64,000 bases of DNA from Rhizoclosmatium globosum (taxonomy: Eukaryota; Chytridiomycota; Chytridiomycetes; Chytridiales; Chytriomycetaceae), in contig MCGO01000011.1 of assembly GCA_002104985.1 (NCBI GenBank), positions 1-64,000 on the forward strand, given 5' to 3'. A program made the translations under genes and the position numbers. Of the stretch, positions 1-10,241 are shown piece by piece. The first letter of the stretch is position 1. The number at the start of each line of letters is the position of its first letter. Below the pieces are notes generated by a model. It saw only the letters and a program-made list of their open reading frames with translations, was not told the origin of the DNA and made no database searches.

Positions 1-678
1 GTCTCAGGGGCAACCCGACTTACTTGGGCTGAAGCCACTGCTCGTCATCGCCCTGCCTCCCCTATCCAACAAAACCCTGAAGTACGACAAGTACTTGACT
101 CCCTTGTGAACCCTGCCCTCCCCCAACAATCCCAACCCCCTGTCCCTCCTCCCACAAACGTCGACTTTTATCGCAATTTCACGCAAATTGAGAGAGACCT
201 TAAAGTCGCGATCATTTATGTTGCTGGAATCAAAAGTCTGACATATCGTGAAATTAAGTCTAAATTGAGTGAGCTTAAGTTTCCAACATCTGAGATCTAT
301 AACGTCTCCAAAATTTCTCCTAACACCCATGAATTTGCAGTCAACATTGTCTATGCTGCCCACATTGCCAAACTCTTTCACTCGCATGGCATCAAAGTTT
401 TGGACAAGTTTGAAATGGACCGACCTACTGCTACACCCAAACAGATTCAATGGAATGCAGACCGAGTGAAGAAGATCTCTGACTTGAACCCCAATCGTGC
501 AGTTCGTGATTACTACTATGAGTGGCACTGCTTCCTCCGAAAAAAATTCCCAAATGTCGTCGATGTCAACGTTGAAATGAGCGAAGAAACTGCCAGCAAC
601 ACTCAAACGAATTCCAACACTGCCCCTCCTACCATGTCTTCTACTCAGTCTAACAACTCTCATGCCAATGATCAATAA
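1..678 (+). CDS. Retroelement ORF1 (gag-like), N-terminus outside window
   Basis: The frame is open from the first base and ends with TAA at 676-678, so the start lies upstream. The visible ~225 residues have a Pro/Gln-rich lead, a central ~75-residue globular block (residues ~75-150) rich in alternating hydrophobics that could be an RRM-like fold, and a Ser/Thr/Asn-rich tail. No zinc knuckle is seen. It overlaps ORF2 by 17 nt, with an ATG of ORF2 at 662-664, suggesting reinitiation or frameshift-coupled translation as in some LINE elements. The family assignment rests on position in the element rather than on a recognised motif. Confidence 0.55.
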   Translation, partial: VSGATRLTWAEATARHRPASPIQQNPEVRQVLDSLVNPALPQQSQPPVPPPTNVDFYRNFTQIERDLKVAIIYVAGIKSLTYREIKSKLSELKFPTSEIYNVSKISPNTHEFAVNIVYAAHIAKLFHSHGIKVLDKFEMDRPTATPKQIQWNADRVKKISDLNPNRAVRDYYYEWHCFLRKKFPNVVDVNVEMSEETASNTQTNSNTAPPTMSSTQSNNSHANDQ

Positions 679-2838
679 AGCCCAAGCCTTTATCCCTCAA
701 TACTCTTCTCGCATAAACTACCGCCGTCAACCTCGCCTCAATCTACTACCACAACACTACACCCCCCTCTTTCGCAACACCATTTCCCCTCCAACATCCC
801 CAAATAACTCCCAACATCTCATCAACGAAATCTACAACCAACTCACCGACAAACTTCGTTCAATTGCCCTTGATCTCTATGACCCTTTCATTTCCAAAAT
901 TTCATCCTCTGACCCCAAAACCAATCCCAAGAATCCACCTATTAAACCTCCTGTTCCACCACAGAAGCCATCCGCCAAGCCCAGAAATCCCTCCATCAGA
1001 AACCGCCACCATTTACACCGTCCAAAGAACTTCTAGAAAATGCTCGTACATCCTTCCACAAATTATTTGCCTCAGCTGACCCCAACTACTCTGAACCGCC
1101 ACACCCTTTCCCTGACAATGAACCACCACCTCCACTGCCCCAAAACTTTGAATTCTCCACGCCGCAGCAAGTCACCAACATAATCGAAAAACACCCCCTC
1201 CACAAAGCCTCTGGTCCCGACAGTATATCCATCGATCTCTTGAAACACCTTGCCTCACAACCGACCTTCCCGATCTTCTATCTGCCATGTTCAATCAAAT
1301 CTTTGTCTCTGGAATTATCCCCGAACAATGGAAAGCCTTCACCACAGTCCTTATCCCGAAATCAAGCACCCCGCCAGCAAACCCGTCCTCCTCGACTTCC
1401 GTCCCATTGGTCTTAGTAACATCCTCCGTCTCCTCTACGAAAAACATCTTCTTGTATATCTAAAACAGTTCACCTCCCTCCACCCTAGCCAACAGGGTTT
1501 CGTCAAAAATCGCTCAACTATCTGTAACCTGAATTGGGCCGCCAACACTTCCCACCAGTCCACTCGAACACTCCTTCTCGACTTCCACAAAGCCTACGAC
1601 ACCGTTGACATCCACATCCTCCTCTTCAAACTTGAACAAAACATTCGCTCCACCGGTCACTGTCCCATTCTTCTACAACTCCTTGCAGCCATCCATCAAC
1701 TCTTCTCTACCACTTTTACCAAAATCTACATCAACTCCAAACTCTCTCGTACAATCCGCCGCAGCCGTGGCCTCCCACAAGGCTCTACCTTAGCCCCACT
1801 TCTCTTCAACATCTTCATCAACGACCTTGCCCATCTCTTAGACAACACCCTTCCCCCCCACAGAGGCAACACTCCTACATCACTCTTTGCCGATGATGTG
1901 GCCGTCAGAACAAACTCCAACGAAAATCTTCAAATTGCCTTTACCGAAATCTCCCGCTGGTGCCAACAGAATCGTATGTCCCTCTCTCCAACTAAGTGCT
2001 TTACTATCAACTACTCTGGTCCCGCCCTCATCTACAACAACACTCAAATTGCCAACACTAACTCTCACAAATACCTTGGTATCAACATTTCTACTTCAGG
2101 CCCCTTGTTCTACCAGTACTACACTGGCAAGATTCACCAAGCTCGTCAAACCTTCCAGAAACTCTCGAACTCGCCTTTCGCTCGCTTTTGGCACCCCCAC
2201 CACCGCCGAAACATATTCTTCTCGCTTATCCGTTCACGATGGGAATATGCCACTCCTCTTGCAATGGCTGTACTTACCCAACAGCAGCTCTCTTCTCTAG
2301 ACTATCTTGGTACTACACTCATCAACTCTGTCTGCCAGTGGATCTTTAAGCCATTTCAACAACACCTGCCTCTGCCTGTGCCATCTCCGCAAGTCCGCTA
2401 CCTACTTGGAATCCAGACGTACCGCGATCGTGCCAACTACCTTGTCGCCCTTCTAGCCGCAAAGCCTCCAACACTTATCCCTACACTTTCACCTGCTGCT
2501 TGTACTCTCACAACCTTTCTTCAAACTTGCCTCTCGTCAACCAAATTCGTATGTACTTCCATCAATCTGACGAACTTGACTTGAAAACCACCATCAAACG
2601 ATACTTCCGGGACCAAGAAATCCACTCGAACCAGCAACTTAAGCACATTATCTTCAAACCCTTTTCAGGAATGGCAAACGTTCTCAAACACTCTCAACTC
2701 ACAGCTTCACAACAGTCTGCCCTTGTTCGTCACAACTTGTCTCTAGCCCACCGGCCAGACCCTCTTGTCACCAAAGCCCTAGCCAAGAACGATCTTGTAT
2801 TTGCCTACCGCCGACTTGTATTCCTTCGCCAACTCTGA
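662..2838 (+). pseudogene. Retroelement ORF2: reverse transcriptase, frameshifted
   Basis: The main RT block lies in the frame ending at 2584. Fingers, palm and thumb motifs appear in order: FRPIGLSN (motif 1), KNRST, LDFHKAYD (motif A), GLPQGSTLAPLLFN (motif B), FADDVAV (catalytic motif C), LSPTKC (motif D) and YLGINIS (motif E). Upstream, a KASGPDS motif (typical RT domain 0) occurs in a different frame near 1210, and IPEQWK near 1320 in yet another, so at least two frame changes precede the palm. A third separates the RT from the C-terminal ~110 residues ending at 2838. About 120 residues precede domain 0, too few for an APE endonuclease. The catalytic FADD is retained. Confidence 0.85.
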
Positions 2839-2915
2839 ATACTCTTGAAACTCTAACTTCTTTTGACTCTTGCTTTTCAATCTTATTCTAACCTAAACTC
2901 TGTTGGTATCCACGG

Positions 2916-2941
2916 AATAAAGAATGTTCAAAAAAAAAAAA
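2916..2941 (+). other. Poly(A) signal and 12-A tail of the retroelement
   Basis: AATAAA at 2916-2921 is followed eight bases later by an uninterrupted run of 12 A (2930-2941), after which telomere-like repeats begin at once. This marks the 3' terminus of the inserted RNA copy. Confidence 0.8.
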
Positions 2942-2997
2942 CCTAAGCCTAACCCTAACCCTAACCCTAGCCCTACCCTTAACCCTACTCCTAACCA
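2942..2997 (+). repeat. Degenerate telomere-like (CCCTAA)n tract
   Basis: About nine units of CCCTAA and close variants (CCTAAG, CCCTAG, CCCTAC, CCCTTAA) follow the retroelement A-tail without a gap. The perfect core is CCTAACCCTAACCCTAACCC. In this orientation a functional array would cap the left end of a chromosome. The degeneracy shows that it is an old interstitial remnant. 2998-3468 holds no gene that I can support, only this tract, the hexamer array at 3131 and the second junction at 3324. Confidence 0.85.
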
Positions 2998-3130
2998 TGG
3001 AAAATCATTCATTGACCCACTCTCGCTCTCGCTCCGAAATTTCACCTCACTACTCCTGTTCTCGCTTGATTCATACCTTTCTTCTTGATCCATCTTCTCG
3101 TTCTTGTCTTTTAACTTGAACTCTTGTTGA

Positions 3131-3169
3131 GCATCTGCATCTGCGTCTGCATCTGCGTCTGCGTCTGCA
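3131..3169 (+). repeat. GC(A/G)TCT hexamer array
   Basis: Six tandem hexamers GCATCT/GCGTCT plus a partial unit. No open frame of interest overlaps it. Simple-sequence DNA in the subtelomere-like spacer. Confidence 0.85.
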
Positions 3170-3323
3170 AGACATAACCCAAATTAAAACCTGGCCCCAA
3201 CAAACACTTAACAGTATTCTTTGAGGTTGAAATAAGAGTTATATTGGTTGTTTTGACTATTTATGAAGGTATGGTCCAGTTGACCATCTTAACCCATCCC
3301 AACACTAAGGGTATAAACCTTTC

Positions 3324-3357
3324 AAAAAAAACCCTAACCCTTGTAACCCTAACCCTT
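3324..3357 (+). repeat. Second A-tract/CCCTAA junction
   Basis: A run of eight A (3324-3331) preceded by TTC leads straight into CCCTAACCC, then TTGTAACCCTAACCCTT. The order TTC-A(n)-CCCTAA copies the retroelement junction at 2927-2947 and may mark a second, older insertion or a duplicated end. Confidence 0.6.
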
Positions 3358-3468
3358 CAAACAAACCAGCCAAACTGCACACCCCACACCCCTCAAAACT
3401 CCATCAACCCAACAACTACACAACCACACAACAACCAATAAACATTATCAGGCTGTTCCTTTACATTT

Positions 3469-6400
3469 TCAGACATCCAAAGTACTCCACTTTCTAATGT
3501 TTGAGAACAAGGCATACAACATCAGTTCCCACCCTCCAAGAAACAGATGACTCAAAAAAGCATAATATGGTTTGCCAATGAAGTACAACAGTGTCTTGTC
3601 TGCGCAAACCCAACCATCATGGGCTGTTAACTCTGAACGAGAGAATGTGCCATTAAGATCCCTTCCATACCAATCACTTGTTTCAAGACATTCCCCAGTT
3701 TCCGCAAGGGTCTTGGAGAGTTTCCTAGTTTCCACAGACCACACTTTGACTGTGTCGTCACCTGATCCAGAAACCACTGTCTTTCCGTCTGGTGAATATG
3801 CAACTGAAGCCACCCACCTAAAATGCCCTTCAAGGGTCTTGACACATTCCCCAGTTTCCAAAGACCACAATTTGACTGTATTGTCACCTGATCCAGAAAC
3901 CAAAGTCTTGGAGTCAGGTGAGAATGCCACTGAATTCACACTCCAGAATGGCCTTCAAGGGTCTTGACACATTCCCCAGTTTCCAAAGACCACAATTTGA
4001 CTGTATTGTCCCAAGATCCAGAAACCACAGTCTTGCCATCAGGCAAATATGCCACTGACGTCACCCCGTCAGAATGTCCTTCAAAGGTCTTGGAGAGTTT
4101 CCCAGTTTCCACAGACCACAGTTTGACTGTTCTGTCACTTGATCCAGAAAGCACAGTCTTGCCGTCAGGTGAATATGCCACTGTAGACACATGCTTAGAA
4201 TGCCCTTCAAGGGTCTTGACACAATCCCCAGTTTCCAAAGACCACAATTTGACTGTATTGTCACCTGATCCAGAAACCACACTCTTGCCATCAGGCAAGA
4301 ATGCCACTGAATTCACACTCCCAGAATGGCCTTCAAGGGTCTTGACACATTCCCCAGTTTCCAAAGACCACAATTTGACTGTATTGTCACCTGATCCAGA
4401 AACCACACTCTTGCCATCAGGCAAGAAGGCCACTGAATTCACACTCCCAGAATGGCCTTCAAGGGTCTTGACACATTCCCCAGTTTCCAAAGACCACAAT
4501 TTGACTGTCTTGTCCCAAGATCCAGAAACCACAGTCTTGTTGTCAGGCGAATATGCCACTGGACCAACACACAGAGAATGTCCAATAAGCGTGAATGAAC
4601 TCCACTCTTTTTCAGCACCAATATAATGTGCGCAGATGCAAGACTCTGATAGAGCCTGAAATACACAGTTTCTTGAGGCACTGAGATTAAGGCATGGTTG
4701 TAAACTTGGAGTGGACTTGCCAATAATTGGGTACGGAAATTGACAGCCACAAATTTCAGATCATTCAGCAAAGAGAGCACTGTCTTGACTTCCTCCATGT
4801 GAGTGAAATGAGACAATGTGTCAGAAACAGACTGAACCATTGGAAAGACTTCATTCAGTTTGGAAAGCAGCAGAAGTGCCTCAAGGTAGTAAGGGAGGAT
4901 TGTGGTACAAAACTGGTACAGTAACTTGATGATTACTTGTTGGTCTTCTACTAAAGCATTCGGGAAGCCAAGTTTGAAGTGAGAGGCCCAAAACAATACA
5001 GCATACAGCAAATCTTCGTTCAAAACTGTTAGTTGTGCCAGCTCATCTTTGCTGTAAAACTTTGTGGGGTCTAGATGTGCCATATTGTGACTCAAATTGG
5101 CAATTAAAATCTGGAGACAACAAACAGCAAGACTGGCATCTACAGCTTGGATAAACAATTCTCCTCCACAACGAGTGAAGTCTGTGAAAAAATCCTTTAC
5201 ACTCTTGTGAATAGCAGAGACAATCCCTCCATGTTCAATTTTAAGGATTGATCGGAACTAAGAACTGTCAGTCCAAAGCATGGGCATGAACAAGAAAATA
5301 CCTCTGAAACCACAGATTCAACATCACGAATGTCCAATCCGCCAATATTGGCTAAACTCATCAAGGTCAAAGGTCTTTGGGCAGCGAACAAAACAGCAAA
5401 CACGCACTTGAACTGAGCCAGTCTCTCTGCTCTGTTGGTTTGAAGCTCACGCTCAACAATGGCTCTATAAACACCATCCGATCCAGAAGTGAGGGCTTGT
5501 ATGTCAACAAGAGCTTGCTTGGGGTCCAAGTTCTGCTTCTTGATGTATTCACAGACGTTACGAGCATAGATAAAAAGACCATCTGCTTTTTCCAACAGGG
5601 CTTCACAACACTTCTCTGCATCAGTGCCTTGCAGAATCACCCCCCACAAAGCCTGTAATCGGTACTTGACAAACACTTTCAAATCAGCTGCATTGTTGTT
5701 GTCACCGGGACTCAAAACAAAAGGGCTGAGTTCTTGCAACGCATAGTAAATGTCGCGTTCTGGACGACCTGTTGTGACAATCTTAACAAAGCCCGGGAGC
5801 TCGGGACACAGTGTTGTCAAAATCTTCAGAACAGAATGTCGTGTATCCTTGTTGAGTTCGTCCAAGGCATCAATGACAATCAACAGAGTTTTGGTTTTCC
5901 ATTCTGGGACTGACAATTTTTCAAACCATCCACCACCAACACCTTGAACGCGTCAACTGGGGTTTTGAGAAGACTTTGTTTTTTGTCTTTGACACGAGCG
6001 TGATCTTCCTCCATCTCCGCTTCCACATACTGTTTGTAGGCCCCACCAAGAGACAGACACAAACTACTCACAATAGTACTCACAAGAACAATGGGGTCAC
6101 TTTTTCGAACATTGTTGTAACGGCAAATAAACAGGGCGCCAATGACAAAGTTACCAGGCAAGTTCTTGGTCAAACTATAGACAATAAGAGATTTTCCAGT
6201 CCCAGCGCCTCCATTCAAGTACATGACACGCTCTTTTGTTCGGGTCCAGGCTTGAAGTGCAGGAACAATCCACAAGCGGGTTCCTGGGACATATTCCAAA
6301 GCATAAGCCTCCAAATCAGCATCAAATGACTCAGGTACAAGCCAAACTTCCAAAGGACTCTTGGGGACCACAACAGCAGATGGGGCAACCTTGTTCAAAG

Positions 6401-7658
6401 CACACTCTACTTCTTTGACAAAGTTATCAAAAGCAGCTTCCCAGTTGGAATCCAGCGCATCCCATCTCTTGAAGTCTGAATATTTCTTGCCAGCAATAAT
6501 CAAAAAAGCTTTGCTGTATTTCTGTCTCAGAGTCGTGATATCCTCCCCTTCCTCAAAGAAGAACACTGGAATAATGGGTTTTCTGAGATCTTGAGCAAAC
6601 CCAAGTTCCAGCATGCAGTTTGGCGATTCCTGTGTGTTACAATAAGGATGAATGAAAAATGTGTCCACAACGATGGTTCTTACCAAGTATCCCAACGAGA
6701 AACAAGCCACTACAACCTGACAACCAGCAATGCCAGAACCCATTGAGTTATAAATATCTGACTCCATCTTTTCGGTATCACGCCAAATAGGAAGATCAGG
6801 CTTGAGTACACTGAGCTTATCCACCACAGCATTGACATTTTGCTTGGTAGACCAATTGTATGAAATAAACAAGCCTGAGTCTTTGTAGGACTTGGCATCA
6901 CGCTGAGTAAGGGTTGAAATAGCAGTAGAAGTGGACAGCTTGACCTCATCAGGAATGGTCTTGGTTTCCAACGGCTCAAAAAAAACGTGACCCGAGTTGA
7001 TCAGGCCAAGTTTGAGTGATTTCTCATTTTTAATGATAGTCTTTGCATCGGTTTCTGAGTTCTGATAGTAGATACACACATTGGTACTAACGCCAAAATG
7101 TTCGACAATCTAACACAATGAAAGTATTATAAGAAGCCAGTGAAAAACGGTTTGTCAGCAAACCATCTCCTTGAGCTCGGCAACAATGTCAACCTTTTCA
7201 AGCTCAACAACAACATCTGGTTGAGCAGAATGCTTTGAACTGATAACTACGACAAACAATGAATTGTACTCAAAGAGTAGTTGTTTCTGCTTTTCGGGTA
7301 AGGTCTCGACTTCATAAAATATGTCGACAAGATTGGCGTTTCTGGACAGCAAATATCGTGATTGGTCGTTGACAGACTTTCTTAGAATCCTGTAGTAGAT
7401 ATGGAGGGTGGAGTCTTGATCCTCTCCAAACGCTTCAATTATCTTAATTGTGGATAATCAGAGTGAATGAAGAGATGGTAAGACAACCCACCTTGTTTCT
7501 CAGACAATCCACAGTTGTTTCAGTGAGAACGATGGCCTTTCGAGCCTTATTGTCGTTATATGGTTGCACAGTGACAACCAATTCGGGGTTCCCTACGTTG
7601 TAAATTAGGCAGGAAAGAAGGTATATTACACACCTGTTCGGGAAGCGTAGTTGCCCAT
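3469..7658 (-). CDS. NLR-type receptor: myristoylation motif, two N-terminal repeats, TIR, NACHT, seven WD40
   Basis: A STAND/NLR immune-type receptor of about 1,330 residues. The start at 7658 gives MGNYAS, an N-myristoylation consensus (Gly2, Ser6); a start further upstream is possible. Introns: 7633-7593, 7491-7443, 7163-7110 and 6683-6630. After two ~95-residue alpha/beta repeats, a TIR domain (about 6910-6400) shows FISYNW, IWRDTEKM and, once the 54-nt intron is removed, YLESPNCMLEL with the conserved Glu (6606-6608). NACHT has Walker A GGAGTGKS (near 6200) and Walker B LLIVIDALDEL (near 5880), then HKSVKDFF and a helical linker. Seven 42-residue WD40 repeats close the protein. Four single-base losses interrupt the frame: A-runs 5917-5921 and 5239-5242 (T on +), one near 4630, and a C-run near 3952. 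In known NLRs the NACHT oligomerises after WD40 ligand sensing and TIR cleaves NAD+; that role here is inferred. Confidence 0.85.
3700..4563 (-). repeat. 126-bp WD40-encoding tandem repeats
   Basis: Seven 42-codon WD40 units; adjacent copies at 4312-4437 and 4438-4563 differ by only a few bases. Each has GHS, VAY/VAF-S-PDGK, VSGS-D-TVKLW and the LETGECVKTLE linker. Variable residues sit at blade-surface positions such as after GHS and after VSGS. High DNA identity implies recent duplication or gene conversion. Confidence 0.85.
6630..6683 (-). other. 54-nt in-frame intron inside the TIR domain
   Basis: Read on the minus strand it starts GTAAGAACC and ends AACACACAG. It contains no stop and is a multiple of three, so an intronless reading inserts 18 residues between SLGYL and ESPNC. 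Removal restores a canonical TIR S-x-x-Y-x-x-S-x-N-C-x-x-E-L block. Confidence 0.8.
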
Positions 7659-8615
7659 CAGAGGTTTCGAGGATGTTCCAGGAAGAAGAGGAACTTGGGT
7701 GAGCTCAGCTGAGAGACGGATTAGAAAGGATTGTCTCCACTCAATTAAACCATGAATGCACACACTAGTTGGTTTCTTCTTGTCAAGGGCAAGTGCTAGA
7801 CAAATAGGCAAAGCTGAAGAGAGATAGATTCAAACGCTGGTCGCAGAAATGCTCGGAAGAGGAGAATGCAGGCACCAATTTAAACCAGGTTAAGGCTCAA
7901 GGATGATCGAAAGTGTATGTGGTGTTGATCGAAGAAGTATGTTGTTCCAGGAGACGTTGGAAGATGAGCGTGAGGCAATGTGAGAGAGGAGGGACTAAGA
8001 GGGATTATCTTACTGGATGTCTCCGCTCTGGTTGTGAAGGGGGATAACGAAAAGAACAAATTTGGCGTCACTGACAAGACACCAAAACAGCGTCGCTACC
8101 AGCCACCACCGCTTCCAATTGAAGTAAATGCTACCTTCAGTTGGAGCCTCGACTCTCAGCCGCTCACTGTTTGAGACTGTCCCAAGAGGGTCCCAGACAA
8201 ACACCAACAATTTAATAATGACGATATCATAAATACCAAACACTGCCAATTCGAAATGGCAGTAAGCGAAAGACTGGCTACAAAGACAGACCCCATGCTC
8301 AACGAATTCATCGCAGCGTCCAAGGCAATGCATGAATTGATGCGTTGAATCGTATGTGGTATCTCATCCACTCCTATACACTTACACTTGTCTTCAGGCA
8401 AGCTCGAAGTACAAAAAGAAAACGGCGTTTCGTTGTTGGACCTGTATATTATCCGCGGAATCCACTGAATGACGGAGAAACCCAAAAAACCGACATTGGC
8501 CTCTATCAGATCAAAGGAATCGAATACGCTCTTCTGCATCCAGTTTTCGACCAAGAGATGCAGTATGGTCAAGAGCGAAAGTATCCTGTGGTTGTGGTTG
8601 TGGTGTTGCTCATAC
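7659..8615 (-). other. Spacer with possible exons of uncertain gene
   Basis: The minus strand has open stretches (8156-8635 and 8010-8333) encoding hydrophobic segments, including a Trp/Phe-rich membrane-like stretch near 8100-8030. They may be downstream exons of the 8616-9181 gene, because a GTATGAG donor follows that exon. No conserved motif or consistent frame could be traced. The plus strand also has an open frame (8345-8830) that looks like a shadow. I make no gene call here. Confidence 0.3.
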
Positions 8616-9181
8616 CTCATAACTACCATCTTCAAACGCTACAAAGAATCCTTCCCCGTCTGTACTCAACCAAACAGTCACAGCTCTCCGCTTCCTCTTT
8701 TTCAAAATACTTGAAAGCCTTTTCGGTATACGATTCCACGACAAACTCCCATCCAAAAACTGAATCACAAACGAATCACACCTGCCGAACGCAACAAACT
8801 CTACCCCTTCAGAACGATACTCATCCGTAAACGCTTGGTTGTATTCATCATCACCTAAGTCCCAAACGTTTTTCCGTTCTGAAGTTGCACGAAATACTGA
8901 CCATCAGGCCCCATTGAGACATACCTCTGCTCCTCAGCTTTACGCTTCATTTCAGCTTCCTTTTGTTTTTTGAGTAACACTGTTTGCAATAAAGCTTGAC
9001 ACTCGCGAACTTGAAATTCAAGGTTCTTCAAGTGAGAACGAATTGCAGACTCTTCGTCAATGTCATGTTCGATAATGTCTTCTTCGTTTGAGTTATTATG
9101 CGCAAGAGTTGTCCGATGCAAGGATTTGCTAATTTGAGACTTTGGATACTCAAAGATTAGGGCTAGTTCAGTCCACGTCAC
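8616..9181 (-). CDS. Coiled-coil protein with GP-x-G-x-Y/F-F-V repeats
   Basis: I do not recognise the family. The N-terminal part (to ~8960) has an acidic linker and a Lys/Glu-rich helix (KKQKEAEMKRKAEEQ) likely to form a coiled coil. It then shows three related beta-like units of 45-50 residues: MGPDGQYFVQLQNGK, GRCDSFVIQFLDGSLSWN and STDGEGFFVAFEDGSYE, i.e. G-x-x-x-x-FV-x-x-F-x-DG, a pattern I have seen in fungal multidomain proteins. One base appears missing near 8863 (T-run in GTTTGGG), without which WDLGDDEYNQ is out of frame. A GT donor follows GSYE at 8615, so more exons are expected downstream. No in-frame ATG is seen; the first codon given is GTG, and a true start probably lies in an upstream exon or behind another indel near 9205. 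Confidence 0.45.
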
Positions 9182-9207
9182 ATTCTGGCGGAATTGCTGA
9201 CTCTTTC

Positions 9208-10241
9208 ATTTAAGTGGGTGACCTATTGAAGTTGCAACGGTTTGCGTCGTGTAATAAACAGTGACTTGCTACTCTGTCTCTGGATACCGGAATATTCCAA
9301 CAGAAGATGCAATATTATGTGGAATATGCCGAAAACCAGCGTCTTGCACTAGCGTGGCGACAGAGGCAAGGTCGAAAGGCATTATTTATGATTGCCTCAA
9401 TTCCAAATACGAAAAGAAGACAAATACATTGTAAAAACACTTTTATGCACCATGAACCCCAGAATGTTAAACACCGATTGTACGCCATTCCACGTTGCGA
9501 CCGCAGTCCCGCCCAACTTCTCCAACATCCCTTAATTGTTTGTGTACTGTCACAAAATGTTCTGATCATGAGGAACAACCATTTATTTCGTTTTTAATCT
9601 TGGATGTTTAAATAATGTATTCACTGATAATTGAAACAAGAACTGCAGGACTATCAGTATCATCATTTGTGTAACAAACAAAAGGATGTCCAACTCAGCT
9701 GATTAACATTAAAAGTTCTTTCCTTCAAGCTCCACGTTCACTTTAAGAGTCTCGACACACAATAGAAATTTTCAACAGAAAAGGGCTTTTTACCCATAAG
9801 CTCACTATTAAAGTTGTATATGGTGTCTTTTCCCCTTCGCTACTTCTTCCACTATTGCGGCTTTCCATCGTTAATTGTAAGTGTTCATATCTCAACACGA
9901 TCCACGGAGCCTCTTATCGCATTTCGGCCAATCCAAACCATTTGAAACGAATCTGCTCAGGAGGTTTGAGTTAAACTTTGAATCTGTATCTCTTAACCAT
10001 CGTGTCTGAGTGCTTTCCTTGTTTTAAAGTTGACCAATGCGGCACCTAACAGCTGCGCGCTGCTTAAGATGATACTTTCAATAGCTAATATAATATTTTA
10101 CAATCAATACACCGTGTTGGCGTTCTCACAACGAAATCTATGTATTTACTATATACTTATATAATCTACAAAGACCTTCCAACAAACGCACTGCGGATAA
10201 CAACATGATTCAATTGAAAGAACAAACACCCAACTTTGGTT
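9208..10241. other. Gene-free spacer
   Basis: About 1 kb of AT-rich DNA. A 96-codon plus-strand open frame (9307-9597) has no recognisable domain, no introns and an opposing open frame of equal length, so I do not call it. I see no RNA gene or repeat array. Confidence 0.5.

Larger units (their letters stand above)
1..2941 (+). mobile_element. Degenerate LINE-type (non-LTR) retroelement, 5' end outside window
   Basis: Two overlapping open frames (ORF1, then a reverse-transcriptase ORF2) are followed by a short 3' UTR, an AATAAA signal (2916-2921) and a 12-A tail (2930-2941), the plan of a non-LTR retrotransposon. The right end of the tail joins directly to CCTAAGCCTAACCC-type telomere-like repeats. 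ORF2 is broken by several frameshifts, so this copy is probably dead or poorly sequenced. I see no apurinic-type endonuclease before the RT and no restriction-like endonuclease or CCHC knuckle after it. Orientation (sense, then A-tail, then CCCTAA) is what priming from the 3' end of a TTAGGG strand would produce. No target-site duplication can be judged because the 5' end is missing. Confidence 0.85.

Noticed and set aside
2893..3093. Minus-strand frame with a Gly-Leu repeat
   Set aside because: Translation of the telomere-like repeats, not a protein.
3469..7658. NLR as pseudogene
   Set aside because: All four breaks are single-base losses, mostly in runs, and the same error type hits housekeeping genes across the window.
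9307..9597. 96-codon plus-strand frame
   Set aside because: An equal-length open frame lies on the other strand; no motif, intron or context supports either.
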